Assembly (NCBI GenBank): GCA_021904315.1
Contig: CM038923.1
Span: 6,640,038-6,704,037, forward strand
Direction of reading: 5' to 3'
DNA length: 64,000 nucleotides
From: Sphagnum magellanicum
Taxonomy: Eukaryota > Streptophyta > Sphagnopsida > Sphagnales > Sphagnaceae
The notes under the pieces are model-generated. The model ran no database searches and had not been told where the DNA came from. It saw nothing but the letters and a program-made list of their open reading frames with translations. Positions within the stretch are counted from its first letter, which is position 1, and every line of letters starts with the position of its first letter. A program made the position numbers and the translations under genes. Of the stretch, positions 48,392 to 61,438 are shown piece by piece.

Positions 48392-49050
48392 TATTTTGGA
48401 ACGTGCCAGGTACAGGTCATTCCACCTGACTGTGAGGAATTTGGGTGATACTGGTAGGCGAGTCAAAAGACTTGAACGGGCAGTGAAACGGGAACATTGG
48501 CTTGTACGGGGCAAGTTCCATCACGTAACGCTTTCCTTTATCTGCACAATGGGCATTGTGGATTTACGGAATGAGCATGTGGACAATAGTTAGGTTAGGT
48601 AGATCCAAGAAGACCTGTCCATTATGTTTTGTAATGTGACTAAAAGAAGTAGTGAAAGCTGGAGTCAAAACCATTATGGATTGTGTAAGTTACTGTTTCT
48701 GCAACATCAGTGTGATGTCAGCGAATAGGATTTTTTCAGCCCAAACCAGAGACCAAAATATACAAAAGAAAAAATGTCATGGTGCTTTACAGACTATGGA
48801 ATGTGCCAGGTACAGGCCATTCAGCCCAGTAAGGTGCCTGTGAGGAATTTGGGCAAGACTGGTAGGTGAGACGATTGTTTTGAATGGCCACATTGGCTTT
48901 GTACCTGGCACTTTCCATAATGTAATCGTTTTCATGAATTGTACAATGGGCATTGTGGATTTATAGAATCGAAATGTGGATTTTTGAACAATGGTTAGGT
49001 TAGGTGGACCCAAGAAGACTTGCCCATTATGTCTTGTAACGGGACTAGAC
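48392..49050. repeat. Tandem duplication (400-bp period) of a unit containing a foldback
   Basis: Copies at about 48392-48650 and 48792-49050 share GTGCCAGGTACAGG-CATTC, GTGAGGAATTTGGG, ACAATGGGCATTGTGGATTTA and GGTTAGGT-GA-CCAAGAAGAC. In each, TGGAA-GTGCCAGGTACA near the left edge is repeated inverted about 120 bp later (48397-48520 and 48797-48917), so each copy can fold. Copy two is flanked by TA on both sides of the foldback, as a Stowaway-like MITE would be; copy one is not. Confidence 0.8.
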
Positions 49051-52000
49051 AAAGGTAGCCAAAGCCACTTGAAAAGCATTACGTGTAGGGTAAAATTCTA
49101 GGGTGAGAACATTCCACAAATAAGGGACCTAGGATGAAATGTCTACCACTTTTTTGGAATATACCCGAACCGTGGGCTTTATGTATCATAAAGCACTAGG
49201 CAAAGGTTCTCATGAACCTATGTAGATAACAATGCTTAGCAGAGGGATAGTTTTTACAACTAAGCTACAATCAAACCTAGTATTAGGTTTTGTAGTGTTA
49301 AGTAGGTTCACATTTAAATAACATCATGCAAAAAAAATGGCCTATGTTAATTAATAGTGATTTTAAAGTTAATTAACTCTTTTGCTATTAATTCACAACT
49401 TGGAGAACCATGAAAAAATATTTTATTAATTTAACATTGATTTAAAGCTTATTTTTATGGATTATTATTTAACATTACATTTTTATTTTTAAATATGTTT
49501 TTCAAAATGACTAAATGTTAAGTTAACATCCACTTAATATTAATTTAACACTCGCTTAACATTGTGTGTCGCCTAAAATTTAATGTTAATTAACAATTTT
49601 AATGTGAATGCAAAAAAATGTTGTCTTTTTTAACATAAACTTAACATTAGGTGTGATTGTAACATTGGTTTCTAAGTTAGTAAGGATTTTACATTCATAA
49701 GATAAAATCACTCATCATCAAACATATACTTGTCATCGAACATAATTTTTTAAATATTTTTCTCATTCCTTAATTAAATTAAACAATTTTGTGTTATTGG
49801 ACAAGCAAACTGAAAGTTTACAAATGTTTTTTGAGCATCCAAAGTAAATGAGCAATGCAAAAAAAACACATGAAAAGGATAAGTGATATTTTACTTCAAA
49901 AGTTTTGACAAAAATAGTTTTAAAGCCTTCTTTAATTCCAACCTCACATTTTTTCCATTTTGAATGGTTTAGAACATGAAGGGTGCATAAATAAGGTTTT
50001 ACAAAACTTCTTTCTATTTCAAAAGCAACAATCCAAGATTTTTAGCTTGAAATCTTAATTTGTTTTAATTCATTTATCACTGAACATTAAACCCCTTTAC
50101 ACCAAATACCTCATATCTTTTGCAGTTTCTTATCATATTAAGCATTTTTTGTGACATTGAAAGCGCTAGGTGAAGGGTTACAAATGTTCTTTGAGTCACC
50201 AAAGCAAAGGAACAATGTGTGACGATTTGATCTCTTTCGACATCTAAAGTGTTTGTTCACCAACTTATCTACTTTAAATAAGTACAAAATTTGCTAATAG
50301 TTTTGTAACACAACATGAAAAACTATCTCATTGTTATAATTTTGTAAAATCATATGAAATTAATTCACAAAATGCCCACACATATCATCATTGAACATAA
50401 AGACATGAAACACAACAATGTAACCTAGGTAGGTGACATACTAGTCATCCCCATGAAGATTTCAAACATCACAAATTTACAAGCTTCATGGGTTCGTTCC
50501 AAATTCGTGCAAAATCTATTATTTCATAAGTTCATATTAGTTAAACACAAATGTCGTGCATTATCTAAACACGAAAGTCATGTGTATAATTTTCGTGTGT
50601 AAATAACACAAATAAACATACAACACTCATGTTTAAACGATAAGAATAGGCATATGACATTTATGTTTAAACAATGCACATGACATCAATGTTCAAATAA
50701 CACAAGTAAATGAATGACATCCATTTTGTTCCATACAAACCTATGAAAAATAAATTTCAAATGACTATTGTTGCCAAATCGTGACCCATTAAATTTTTGA
50801 TGAATTTAAGCACTTAAAACTGAAAATAATCTTCAATTAAATGAATAACTTCTTGGCATAACAATAATTAAAGGCATTATCTATTGCACATTTAATTTTA
50901 AATGTAATATAAATGGAAATGGAAATACATATATCGAGATCCTAAATTGAACATGATTTGGTTTTTCAAATTGTTTTTTTGAATGTTTGGTAATCATATT
51001 GACAATTTTTGTCCCAAGTTTTCAATTTACTATTTTGAAATGACAAACATTATCAAAATGATAATCCTGAAAGATGCAATGGGGATGTTAAAAAATAAAT
51101 TCACATGAATGATTGTTACGAGATTAATGTTGAAATTGGAATATCTTGAAATTATGTTTAATTCAATTCTTTATTAAAACATTTGGCTTGATTTCATGTA
51201 TTGAATAACATTTTTTTATCATTCTTGGGAATTTATTATAAGCACAAATTAAGGTGGAAACAAATATGTCTTCTCCCTTTATTACATCCATGAAATGGCC
51301 TTGTTCTTAATAAAATGAAATGTTTGTTTGTTTTAATAAAAATAGACATTTTTTTCCATCACCACTTCACATTTTTATGAAATTTTACAACATCAAAAAA
51401 AGTTATGGAACCCCCACCATTGGATAAATAATTATAACAATACCACGCATGTTATAAATAGAATTTTAAACCTTTATCTCCATCCATTTTATAACATGAA
51501 AAGTGTGTTTAAGATTTTTTGTCAAAAGTGCCCTATGGCTTTTGTCCTTGTGTCCTATGGCTTTTAAGAATTTGCACTTCATCTCTTGGGTTCTTGATTC
51601 ATAGATATGAAGTTTAAGAATAGTAATGTGCATAATTTGAGAATTTTGAACATAATTTCTTGTAAGTTTTTTTACAATATAATCACTAAAGTAAATAAAA
51701 AGGAAATGGCAGAATCCATCGTAGCAAGTGCAAACCTTTCTATTGCAACAATAAATTAAGTTTACCATGCCCCATTGTGAGACTTGTGCATAACCAACCC
51801 TTCAATTCAAACCAACTGAATTACTTAAACCTAAACAAAAATAACCCACTTATTGGAAATTGATCAAATTGTTCTTGTGCAAAACACCGAATCTGGAATC
51901 AACTTTTATTATTTTTCCAAACTGAGACCAAAGTGGAATTATTAAATAACATAATAGGAAGAAAACATAATTTTTATCTATTTATAAGATCATCATAGGT

Positions 52001-55000
52001 TTTTTTAATTAAGGAAGAACAATTCAACATGGTTAAAAAAATGGATCAATACCATAGTTATGTACGTCATAACCTAAAACAATTAGGCCTCATCACATAA
52101 ATTGCAAGTTCAAACCGTCAAGAGTTCAAATAGAACATGTTTCCATGAATATCCAAAAAAATGAACTTATAGTTCATAGTAAGTTAGTAAACATTCTTCA
52201 AATTATGGCCACTAGGATCAAATGAACTTTACATTGTTCTCTCCATGTAGAGAAAACAAAGGTTTTTGAATTCCAAAAAGTAGTCAACAAGTTGGTCAAT
52301 TCATAATCTTGATTTTATTAAACTTGCAAAGAAAACCAAAGTGGATTTCAATCTAGCAATTCACCTACATCATCTTGTCACTTAGACACTATGTATCCAT
52401 TATTACAAATCATAATTGTTTCATATTTCTAAAATATATCCCAACTATAAACATAGTAAAAAAACCATCAACTACAAGCCAAACCAAGTTCTTGTTGTTT
52501 ATAACAAGGCAATAGGGAAGTGCTAGACAATCCATGGTCATTAATTTGAACAATGTACAACATTGAATGTGAATCACACTAAACCAATATGGCTGGAAAT
52601 TATTTTGCAAGCCATGAATTTTTTTGTGTTTTGAACAAATCTAATTTTCATATGTTTAGATTAGAAATTATGGCAACCAGAGGTTGTGTGCAAGTTTTGA
52701 GTTGTTGATGAAAATTCTTTTTAATTCATACAATTGTGATGCATGTATACCTTACCTTTTTCATCCCCATACATGTTTTCTTGTTAAATTTCATTTTGAA
52801 CTTGAGAATGAACCATGGGGTTATATATAAATCCAACAAAGTGGTTTTGAAAATGATGTGAATCTTGGGCACCTTCATGTTCAATTGTGCCTAGTTTTAG
52901 ATCTATTGTGAATGTAATGTTGTTTACTATGCTTCATTTGTTATGTGATTTTTTTTCCAAGATTTTATTGTTGATTTTTCTATTCATTTGGAATTTGAGT
53001 AAATAATCACACTACCTATGAAATTGTATTTTAAAGTTTTGATTGGTTATTGCTTTGGTTATGTACTATTTTTTAAAGGTTGTCATAAGTCGTTTAAAAG
53101 TTTTGGTATAATCATATTTATTATTATCTCATGAACTTTGTAGTTTTTCAAACATGCAACAAGTTTGATGATGCTTAATAACCAACCTTAGTTTGAAACT
53201 TTATATCTACCATCTTCAATTTTCCTTTCTTTACAAATAGGTAAAAATTCAAGTTTTAGGGAGTGTGATAAAAAAAATCAAGATTTTTTTTTTCCATTTT
53301 ACAGAAAAAACAAAAAATTGAATTTGATTTTTTTAATTTATTCTTCTATTCAAGCCTTATAGTCATAAAATTAAAATGGATGCACATATTTAACCATGTT
53401 TACAAAATATAAAGGTTTTTTAAATTCATTTTCGTGTCAAATTTACTTGATGAAATTAATTGCATTTTTCATTTACTATATTTGTAATAGTTCATTCATA
53501 CTTAGCTGTGGAAATATAAAGGCATTGACAAAAATGATTTAAATCATGGACATAATAAACATAATATCCTTTAATACTTTGATTACTAGAAATGATATTT
53601 TATCATGAAAAAAACAATTACAAATGTAATTGCACATTTGTTGTTAGAAATGTACAACGATAATAAACACATAATCCTTTTTGAAATTTGGAAATGTATA
53701 AAGTTTAATTGAAATCCAAAAAACATTTAAATAATCAAATGAAATATAGAATAATATATTTCTTTGTTAAGTATATATTATATTTGTCATAGATGAATGA
53801 TTGCGTAATTTGGGTATCAACCATTGAATCCTATGTGTTTTAAGTTTTTTGAATTTAATTAATATTCGTTATGTGGTCTAAACCATAAATTTCATGCCAA
53901 AAGGATGGTGTGGCAAAATATTCATATGTGTCAAAAAATATTTCTCCATGTTCGAAATTTTTGTTAAAGAACATTTTGTCTAACATAAATAAAATATGTT
54001 TGAAATCTTTCTTTTTACTCATGTTCACCTATTTGTAAAATAATATCCATGTTATTTTTTTAGTCTCTTAAATTATTATTATTATTATTTATATCTAATC
54101 CTTCATGGTTCTAGGGTTTTACCATATACATTAGCACATAAGTGTAATTACACTAATACAGACCGAAAGTAATTGTAACCATTGTTTAATTTTAACTTGA
54201 AAATAAATCAAATTTTTTACAAATTGTGAAATATAATGTCTTATTCTATAAATGTTAAAAATATGAAATTATTTCATTAACATTTGAACCTTCAAAAATA
54301 ATGTAAAAAAATTTATAATTATTATTTTAAAGCAAAATGACTTGTAAATGAATTTGAAGAACTTTGAAAATAACATTTTTGGGTAATTTTTAACAAAAAA
54401 CTTAATAAAATAAACAAAAAAGTTTAAAATCTTTTTAAAGGTTTTTTCTGAAATTTTTTAAAAAAAATTCCACAAAATGCAATCACCTAAGGGGGCGCCA
54501 ATGGCTCTTATTAACACATTAGTACCACATATATTGTTTTTGTCCATGTAAACTTTGGTTTAAATTTTTTTTTCATTGATTAAACTTTATGATTTTTTAT
54601 GCATTTCATTTGACAATTTGGTGTAAGTGCAAATATTATGAAAAATTAATTTTCATAATTTCATTTAAAAACTCTTTCCATTTTTGACTTTTATGTTTTT
54701 GTATTCAATTTTTGTTATAATTTGGAAAAATGTTAACTTTAAATGAATAATGATTTGTCCACCAATTTTAGTTTTCATTTCCATTTCAATGTCACAAAAA
54801 AATTATAAATGAAGTCTTAAAGGTTTTTTAAAAAATTATTTAAGAAATTTTGTTAAATTTTAAAATTTCTAAAAAAATCTTTGAAAAATATGATTAGAAG
54901 TTTTAAAAAGTTTTTAAAAAGAACATTGAGGATTGAACGTAAATTTTTTAAAATAGAAAATAAATAATGAAAAATATGTTTAATTTTTAAAAAAATATTG

Positions 55001-58000
55001 ATAGTAATAATAATAATAATAATAATTATAAAAGATTAATGGATAAAAGTTCATAGAAGATGTAATTCTTTTTGAAAAACTAATTGATGAAAGGTGTGTA
55101 GTAAATGCGGTTGGTGAATTTTTTTAGAAGGTTATATAGTAAAAAATTGTAAAATGTTTAGCTAGTGAAACTTATTAAAAAGTTCATGATTTTCTAAAAG
55201 TCTTTTTGAATAATATAAGAAAAAGTTGAAAAGGCACCACCCTTGAATCTAATCAATGCAAGTTGAGACCTAGTACTTGTAATTCATTTATGCTTAATTT
55301 GTGTCATGTTTTATTCAAGCAATAAAATTGTTTAATTTTTACTCATTGTTTATCAACTCTTTTCGTTGTTTCCAAGTTGCATCTTTATCATGTCCTTGAC
55401 ATTTAACATGATGATCATCATAAATAATACAAACATGAATTTTTTAATTTTTTTTTCAAGGATATTTTTTAAATAATTTATCAAAACTCATTTAATTCTA
55501 TTGATTAATTTTTATATTTATCATAACCCAAAAAAATAGTCTTGTATAATTTTTTTCCTTTACTCAAACATATAAACATACAAATCTTTCAAACTTCCCA
55601 TCATGATAAACTCAAATTTATGTTCATTTACATATTTTGTAACTATTTGTTTTTACCATAAATAATCAAAACATTAATGTAAATTATTTTTCATTCTTTT
55701 GAATTTTTAAAATAAAAATAAAATTTTTTTTCAAACCCAAAAAAAATAAAATTGAAATTGTAAATCATATTGTGTTATGTAATTTAATATTTTGATATAT
55801 TTTTTCTTTTAAAGCTTACATTTGATAGACATTTACTAGTAATAGATAATTTTTTTCATGAAAATAAAAAATAAAAGTTAAATCATGCATATATGAAATT
55901 TATTTAATCTTTTTCACATGTTAAGATAAACTATTAAGTTATTTTTTTAATATCATAAAAATTAAAAATTAAAAATTTACATGCATTTAGAATTTCATTT
56001 AAAAATTGTGCATGTTATAATTTTTCAAATTGGTATGAACTTTTGACACTATTCATTTCATAACATGATGGAATATATAATTTACATATATTAACCATTT
56101 ATCATGTCATTTTGAAATCAAAACATAATGAATAATGAATCTATTCATAATAAGTGAAACACGAATAACAAAGCAATGAAATTGATTATGTATGTATAAA
56201 ATATAATACATTAATTAGATGATCAATTAAAAACATACTAATAAAAAGATGTGTGATGATGCATTTTCTTTTGAAATTTAATAAAAAATTTATATAATCA
56301 ATTCTTATGATGTCATTGCTACTTTTCATATTTGTATACAACAATATGTGATAGAAAATGCAACAACACTCATTGCAATTATGATTATGATATTCATTCA
56401 GTTTTGAGGATTATCAAATTACAAATGAACAACAAATAAAATACAAAAAATTGAATTTTTTTATACTTACAATATCAAATTTGAAGTATGAGTTTACATA
56501 TTTTTAAAATTAAAATAATGTCATTAAATTTGAACTTATAATAAAGGAAACTTGTGTACATGATACATTGGATGTAAACACCTATTTAATCATGTAAAGG
56601 TGTTGTTTTAATCCTTTTGTGATATTATTTTTGAAATTACCTATCATGTTTATTCATTTTTTGTGTTCAAATTTTTTCTTTAATTTGATTTAATGTTAAT
56701 ATCATTTTAAAAATAATTAACTAATAATTTATCATTTTTCTATCATTGATTGACCATGTCAAATACAATCTTGTACATTGAAGATCAATGCATCATAATA
56801 AAAAATAATTCATCATGTAAAACTTGATTTTAATTTCATAATTTTTTTTTTCATTTGTTACAATAATTAATAAGGACCACAAATTGAAATTATAACATAT
56901 TTTCATTCCAAAAAAATGGAGCATGAAAGCAAGATCAGTGCATTCCACTTTGATGTAATTTTGCATTACATCATAGAGAGAAATTTAAAATACATGCAAA
57001 GAAAATATTCCTCTTTTATTAGGCACAAAAAATGTTGATATATAATTAATTAATTATTCAAATGATGTACATTGTTAAATTTATTCTTTTTTATTTATTT
57101 AATCATAAGAATTACACATTGTTATCTTGGCATCACACCATCAAGTCAAGCCCCTTATTGATCACATTTGTTCATTGTATGAATTTGTTTTTCAAGACCA
57201 TTCAAAAATTCTTGTGTGCAAATCACAAAACCTTAGTAATTTGAATTATATGTGAATTGATTTGATCACCTTGTTTTAAAACAGATTAAATTATAAGTTT
57301 TTTTTCCAAAATAAATTAGATCTTTGGTTAAATATTTCAAGTGAATTTTAATTCAAGTCCTTTAAGAATGATAGAATGTAAAAAAAAATCATTTGAAACC
57401 TTTTACACTCATTTGATCATTAAAAACCATACAATAATTTTACATAAAAATTTGATAGCATATATTTTCAAAAAACCTAGGTTAACCAACCTTTACATTG
57501 AAAGCTTGAGTTATTCCTATAAAAAAATCATGATATTCAAAATGAAATAAATAAGTCAAAATACCCCCCTTCCATTTTGGCCAAAGTGTTATTTTGAACA
57601 ACTTGAGTTTTACATCAATTTTTTAAAATTTTTGGTTTGAGTGTACTTAATATATTCAGAAACTTTATCAATATTGAACAACAATTGTTTTAATGATTAA
57701 TAAAAATGAAATACATATCTACTTACTTAAATTGTGCATGCATGTACCTAACAACTTAGAATTAGTCTACCTAAACAAAACCTAACTTAGGTAGTAGATT
57801 AGCCTACCTTGTTTAAAAAATTGAAATTAATTAAACATAGGCCTAGTTAATGGGCTATCTTAAACTAGTCATATCTAAGCTAGGTTAGTTAATTATCACC
57901 TATTTATTTATTACTTTATCATATAATAAAAATGTACAATAAACTAATCATTTCTTGGTAAATATGACTTTTGCCAATTTGATCAAGCCTTGGTCATTTT

Positions 58001-58700
58001 GAATGATCTTGCTTTGTTTATTTCATCCTTTTCATTAGATGCTTGGATTATTGTTATTCAAAACAGCTAGCTTGTTCAAGATTACTAATCAAAAGAACCA
58101 TATATTTTTCATGCCTAAAGCACCTAAGCAACATGAACATTTTAATCGAGTTGAATCTTTTTTTAAATTATGATTTCTTATATTGTAAACAACCTTGACC
58201 AAGGTTAAAAAGCTCAAGGCTCCTACCTTCATTGCCATGCCCTCAAACAAAATAACCACCCACCCTCCTTTGGACTTGGCCATTCCCTTACACAAAAATG
58301 ATTCTTCATACAAAGGGTGAAGTCTAATACCATTAATCTAAACTCAATTCCTTCTAAAAACCTTGAAGAAATTTCTCTTTGTATTCCAAGGGACCTTACA
58401 GAGGTGCCAACAAGGCATTACATGTAAGATCCCAGCAAATGTGTGAATTATGCATAAGATGCCACAAAAGGTGGTAACGGACAGAAATATCTCCAAAGTT
58501 TTGCATACCTACCCACGTGGGGAGTCTTCCCTTTGGACTTATACATAGAGCTCCGCCATTCCACCTCAAAATTTCATAAGTCCTTTTAAACTGCATCAAA
58601 CAACATTGAAGTCACTTAATCCTTCCATGACACAAAATGAACTTGCAAAAAGAAAAGACTTAACTATGTAGTGTACAGGAGTGGAGAATTGACTTTATAA
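49051..58700. other. Long AT-rich gene desert
   Basis: No supported gene in about 9.6 kb. It has TTAACATT-rich sequence at 49340-49680, degenerate ACATGACAT-like words at 50530-50720, an (ATT)n run at about 54071-54090 and a (TAA)n run at about 55005-55027. CTACCTAAAC words at 57730-57895 resemble the 16-kb block. Frames at 51466-51768 and 57062-57550 are low-complexity. Confidence 0.5.
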
Positions 58701-59921
58701 TCACTTGAGTAGCTATTTTCACACTTCCACGTGCCAATTGTTGAGGAAGCCTGTGTTGGGTTTCTTTGCTAAGCAACAACTCACTTCATCCTGCTTAAGA
58801 TTTGGCCATGATCTAATTGTAGCAATTCTTGGCATTTTGTGCACAAGAGAAATTCCAGTCAATGTTGCAAAACATTGCAGATTTGAAACCCTCCAACCAA
58901 GGCCCCTCACTTCAGAATGATCAACTTACAGAAAAAGAGGCCTAACGACTGTCTGCAGGTATACCTCTCCCTTCAAGCATCATTAGTCAAGGAGCATCCA
59001 GACCATGCAATTCCCACTTCTAAACCAAATAACACTCACAGATGCATGTCCAATGACTTCATGGAGCAAAGAGATAAGCTCGTGGTTTACCCACATAGAG
59101 AGGAAGATAAGAGACATTACAATAAGGACTGATACAGATGGAGTTGTCACTAATGAAATCACCTTTGATTTTCTGCTAAAGAGAATTCATGATGAGTTCT
59201 CCACAAGGTGGCACAGAAAATTTGCATCATCCAAAAGCCATAAATCTAGCATGCCAGCAGCAACCCTGGATGCAAATCAACTGAGCAAAAGTGTTAGATA
59301 ATTCATCAGTGAATGCTTTATCACACAGCTAAAACTTAAATGTGCTCTTTGCACCACTTGCAACGATCCAATACTTTGAATAGAAAGATTTTCAAGCACT
59401 AAGAACAACTTTGCCCTTGACACCAATTTTGACACTTTTTGTGTCATAGTATACAAAAAATTGTCATCTTGCTGTCCATACAACAGCTGAAAATTCTTCA
59501 TAGAGCCCCCTTATGCATTACACATCTGGATAATTCTCAACATGCACATCCCATTTATAATATCTGCAGAAATGGTATATGGGTTAGGGGTGATCCCTGG
59601 GCATACAAGACATACTTTTTCATGTCTGTTTTACTTGGGCATTTTCACTTGAAACATCCAAGAGCACAGCTACACAAAGTGCCAATGAACTAAGAACCCA
59701 ACAGAGAACCAACCTGAAATCAAAGCTACAAACTGCCTCCATTCTCAACCACTTCTTTTTAAGGTGAAGGCAGGCTGGAAAGAGGGTAACAATCCTTCAT
59801 TGTTCAACCTATTGCAGTGAGAAAAGTTGTATATGTGAACATAGTTGCCAAACATTAGGGCTGTGCTTTTTGCTTGTTTGTTCACTTCAAATTTGAAATT
59901 TTCAAACTCTTTCAATAAGTG

Positions 59922-61438
59922 TTATGTTTGAAGGACTATTGATGTTTGTCTTTGTTTCCCAAGTGAGCTACCTCTACTCCACCCAGAGGGGTTGGTTTGT
60001 TGCCCTGAGAGAAAGGGCATGTGATGGCCCTGCCTATGCCCAAAGCTCACCAAAGATGGTGTGTTGTCAGCTTCCTTTGCAGTAGTGCTCAGTCTTGACA
60101 CTGCTGTCATCAGTTCATCCACATCCATATGCATTTCAAGATCTGACCCACAATCCATTATTCCTGTACTGTCTGTCGGGGTGCCTGCTTGCTGCGCTTC
60201 AGAAATTCCCTTTGATAAACCAGGTGTTGGATCCATTGTTTTCTTATCTCCACTTTTTTCTGACACCTTAGATGGTTGCTTCGATTGATGGGGACCATTG
60301 TCAGGAATGGAGTTTGATGAGTTCGGTATCACTGCAGCTGCCGCTGGGAAGCATGTTTCTTCATATGGAAGCCGAAGGAGTGAGGGAAACGGTGGTTATG
60401 TACCAGATGTTGAAGCCTTGCAATGTCTGTATGAAAGTGGCCTGCAAAGCCCTCCACCAGGCATTCATACTGAATTCATCCCAGGGACTAAGTCAGAATA
60501 TAGCAATGCACACAATATGATTATGAACAATGGTTTTTTTTAATGGGAGCCTGATGTTTGCACACTATAGTGGGTGGAGGTAAGCATCAAACATTCACAA
60601 ATGTACTGAGTTCCTGAAAGCTTCCAGAGTTGACAAGGAAATACCATTGGCTAGAGTTGCAAGCCACTTTGGCCTTGAAGAAAGAATTGTGAGTCTCAGA
60701 AACATGAAGATTGAGAAGACGATTTGTTGGAAACATCCAGGCACACACAGAACAGGTGACTGTGTGCTGTGAGACATAGTGTGCTTCCAAGTCTCTGAGG
60801 CCTCACAATTTAGTCCCACAACCCACAATTAGGCAGTGAACTTGCCTGCAAAACTACTGCACCTATTAGAGCTCTGGTCCTCCTGGGTTTCAAAGCCTCG
60901 TCTCTTCACATTTTTCTACAAACACCTTCAGGTAGAGTCAACCTATTCCTTCACTGACTTGCTGAAAGGAATTAGGAAAGGAAGGGAGTTACAACTTGAC
61001 GAAAAAACTCAAACACACAACTAGAGACATAAGCAGGAATGCTCACCATATTTGCTCCTCCTCCATTCGACCTACATGAAATTGCTCCAGCGAGATCTGT
61101 GATAAAACTTCGGTTGTCAGTTTCCAAAAAATTGTTGCTCGCTAATCTTGCCATCATCCATCTGGCCTTTGACAATATTCAGATCCATTAAATTCCAGAA
61201 TTGAAGATCTCCATGACAACGATAACCATTGAGGGAAGAAATGGAGAGAGAGAGAGAGAGAGCGCGAACCGAGGGACAATCAACAAACCTGTTTTGCAAG
61301 AAGCTCACGTTCCATATTGCCAGCACAGAAGAAACGAAAATCGATAGCAAACTTCCGCCTCGCAGCCACCCATTTTGCAAAACCCATGTTGGGAGGATCA
61401 TCACCTTCCTCCTTCTCCTTCTCTTTCTCCTCCTCCAT
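59922..61438 (-). pseudogene. ZNF511-like C2H2 zinc-finger gene, introns kept, several lesions
   Basis: Exon 1 (61438-61289) is acidic/Lys-rich, then has RRKF, FFCAGNMERELLAKQ. Exon 2 (61096-61047) encodes ISLEQFHVGRMEEEQI. Exon 3 starts at 60845: CLIVGCGTKL, then DLEAHYVSQHTVTCSVC, MFPTNRLLNLHVSETHNSFF, two C2H2-type units as in the ZNF511 family. Exon 4 (60441-59922) gives ARLQHLVHNHRFPHSFGFH, then MDVDELMTAVSRLS and SLVSFGHRQ, the conserved tail. Phases agree for exons 1-3. Lesions: an in-frame TGA at 60805-60803 where the family has Ser or similar; exon 3 appears to end at a GA instead of a GT donor (about 60624) with two codons lost before it; and a one-base frameshift near 60332. Kept introns rule out a retrocopy. 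It is either a decaying gene or affected by assembly errors. Confidence 0.82.
61245..61262. repeat. (GA)n microsatellite
   Basis: A GAGAGA run in intron 1 of the ZNF511-like gene. Confidence 0.85.

Noticed and set aside
60298..60543. + strand frame with protein-like text opposite the ZNF511-like last exon
   Set aside because: It is antisense to conserved zinc-finger family blocks (HLVHNHRFP) on the - strand, which explain the coding-like composition.
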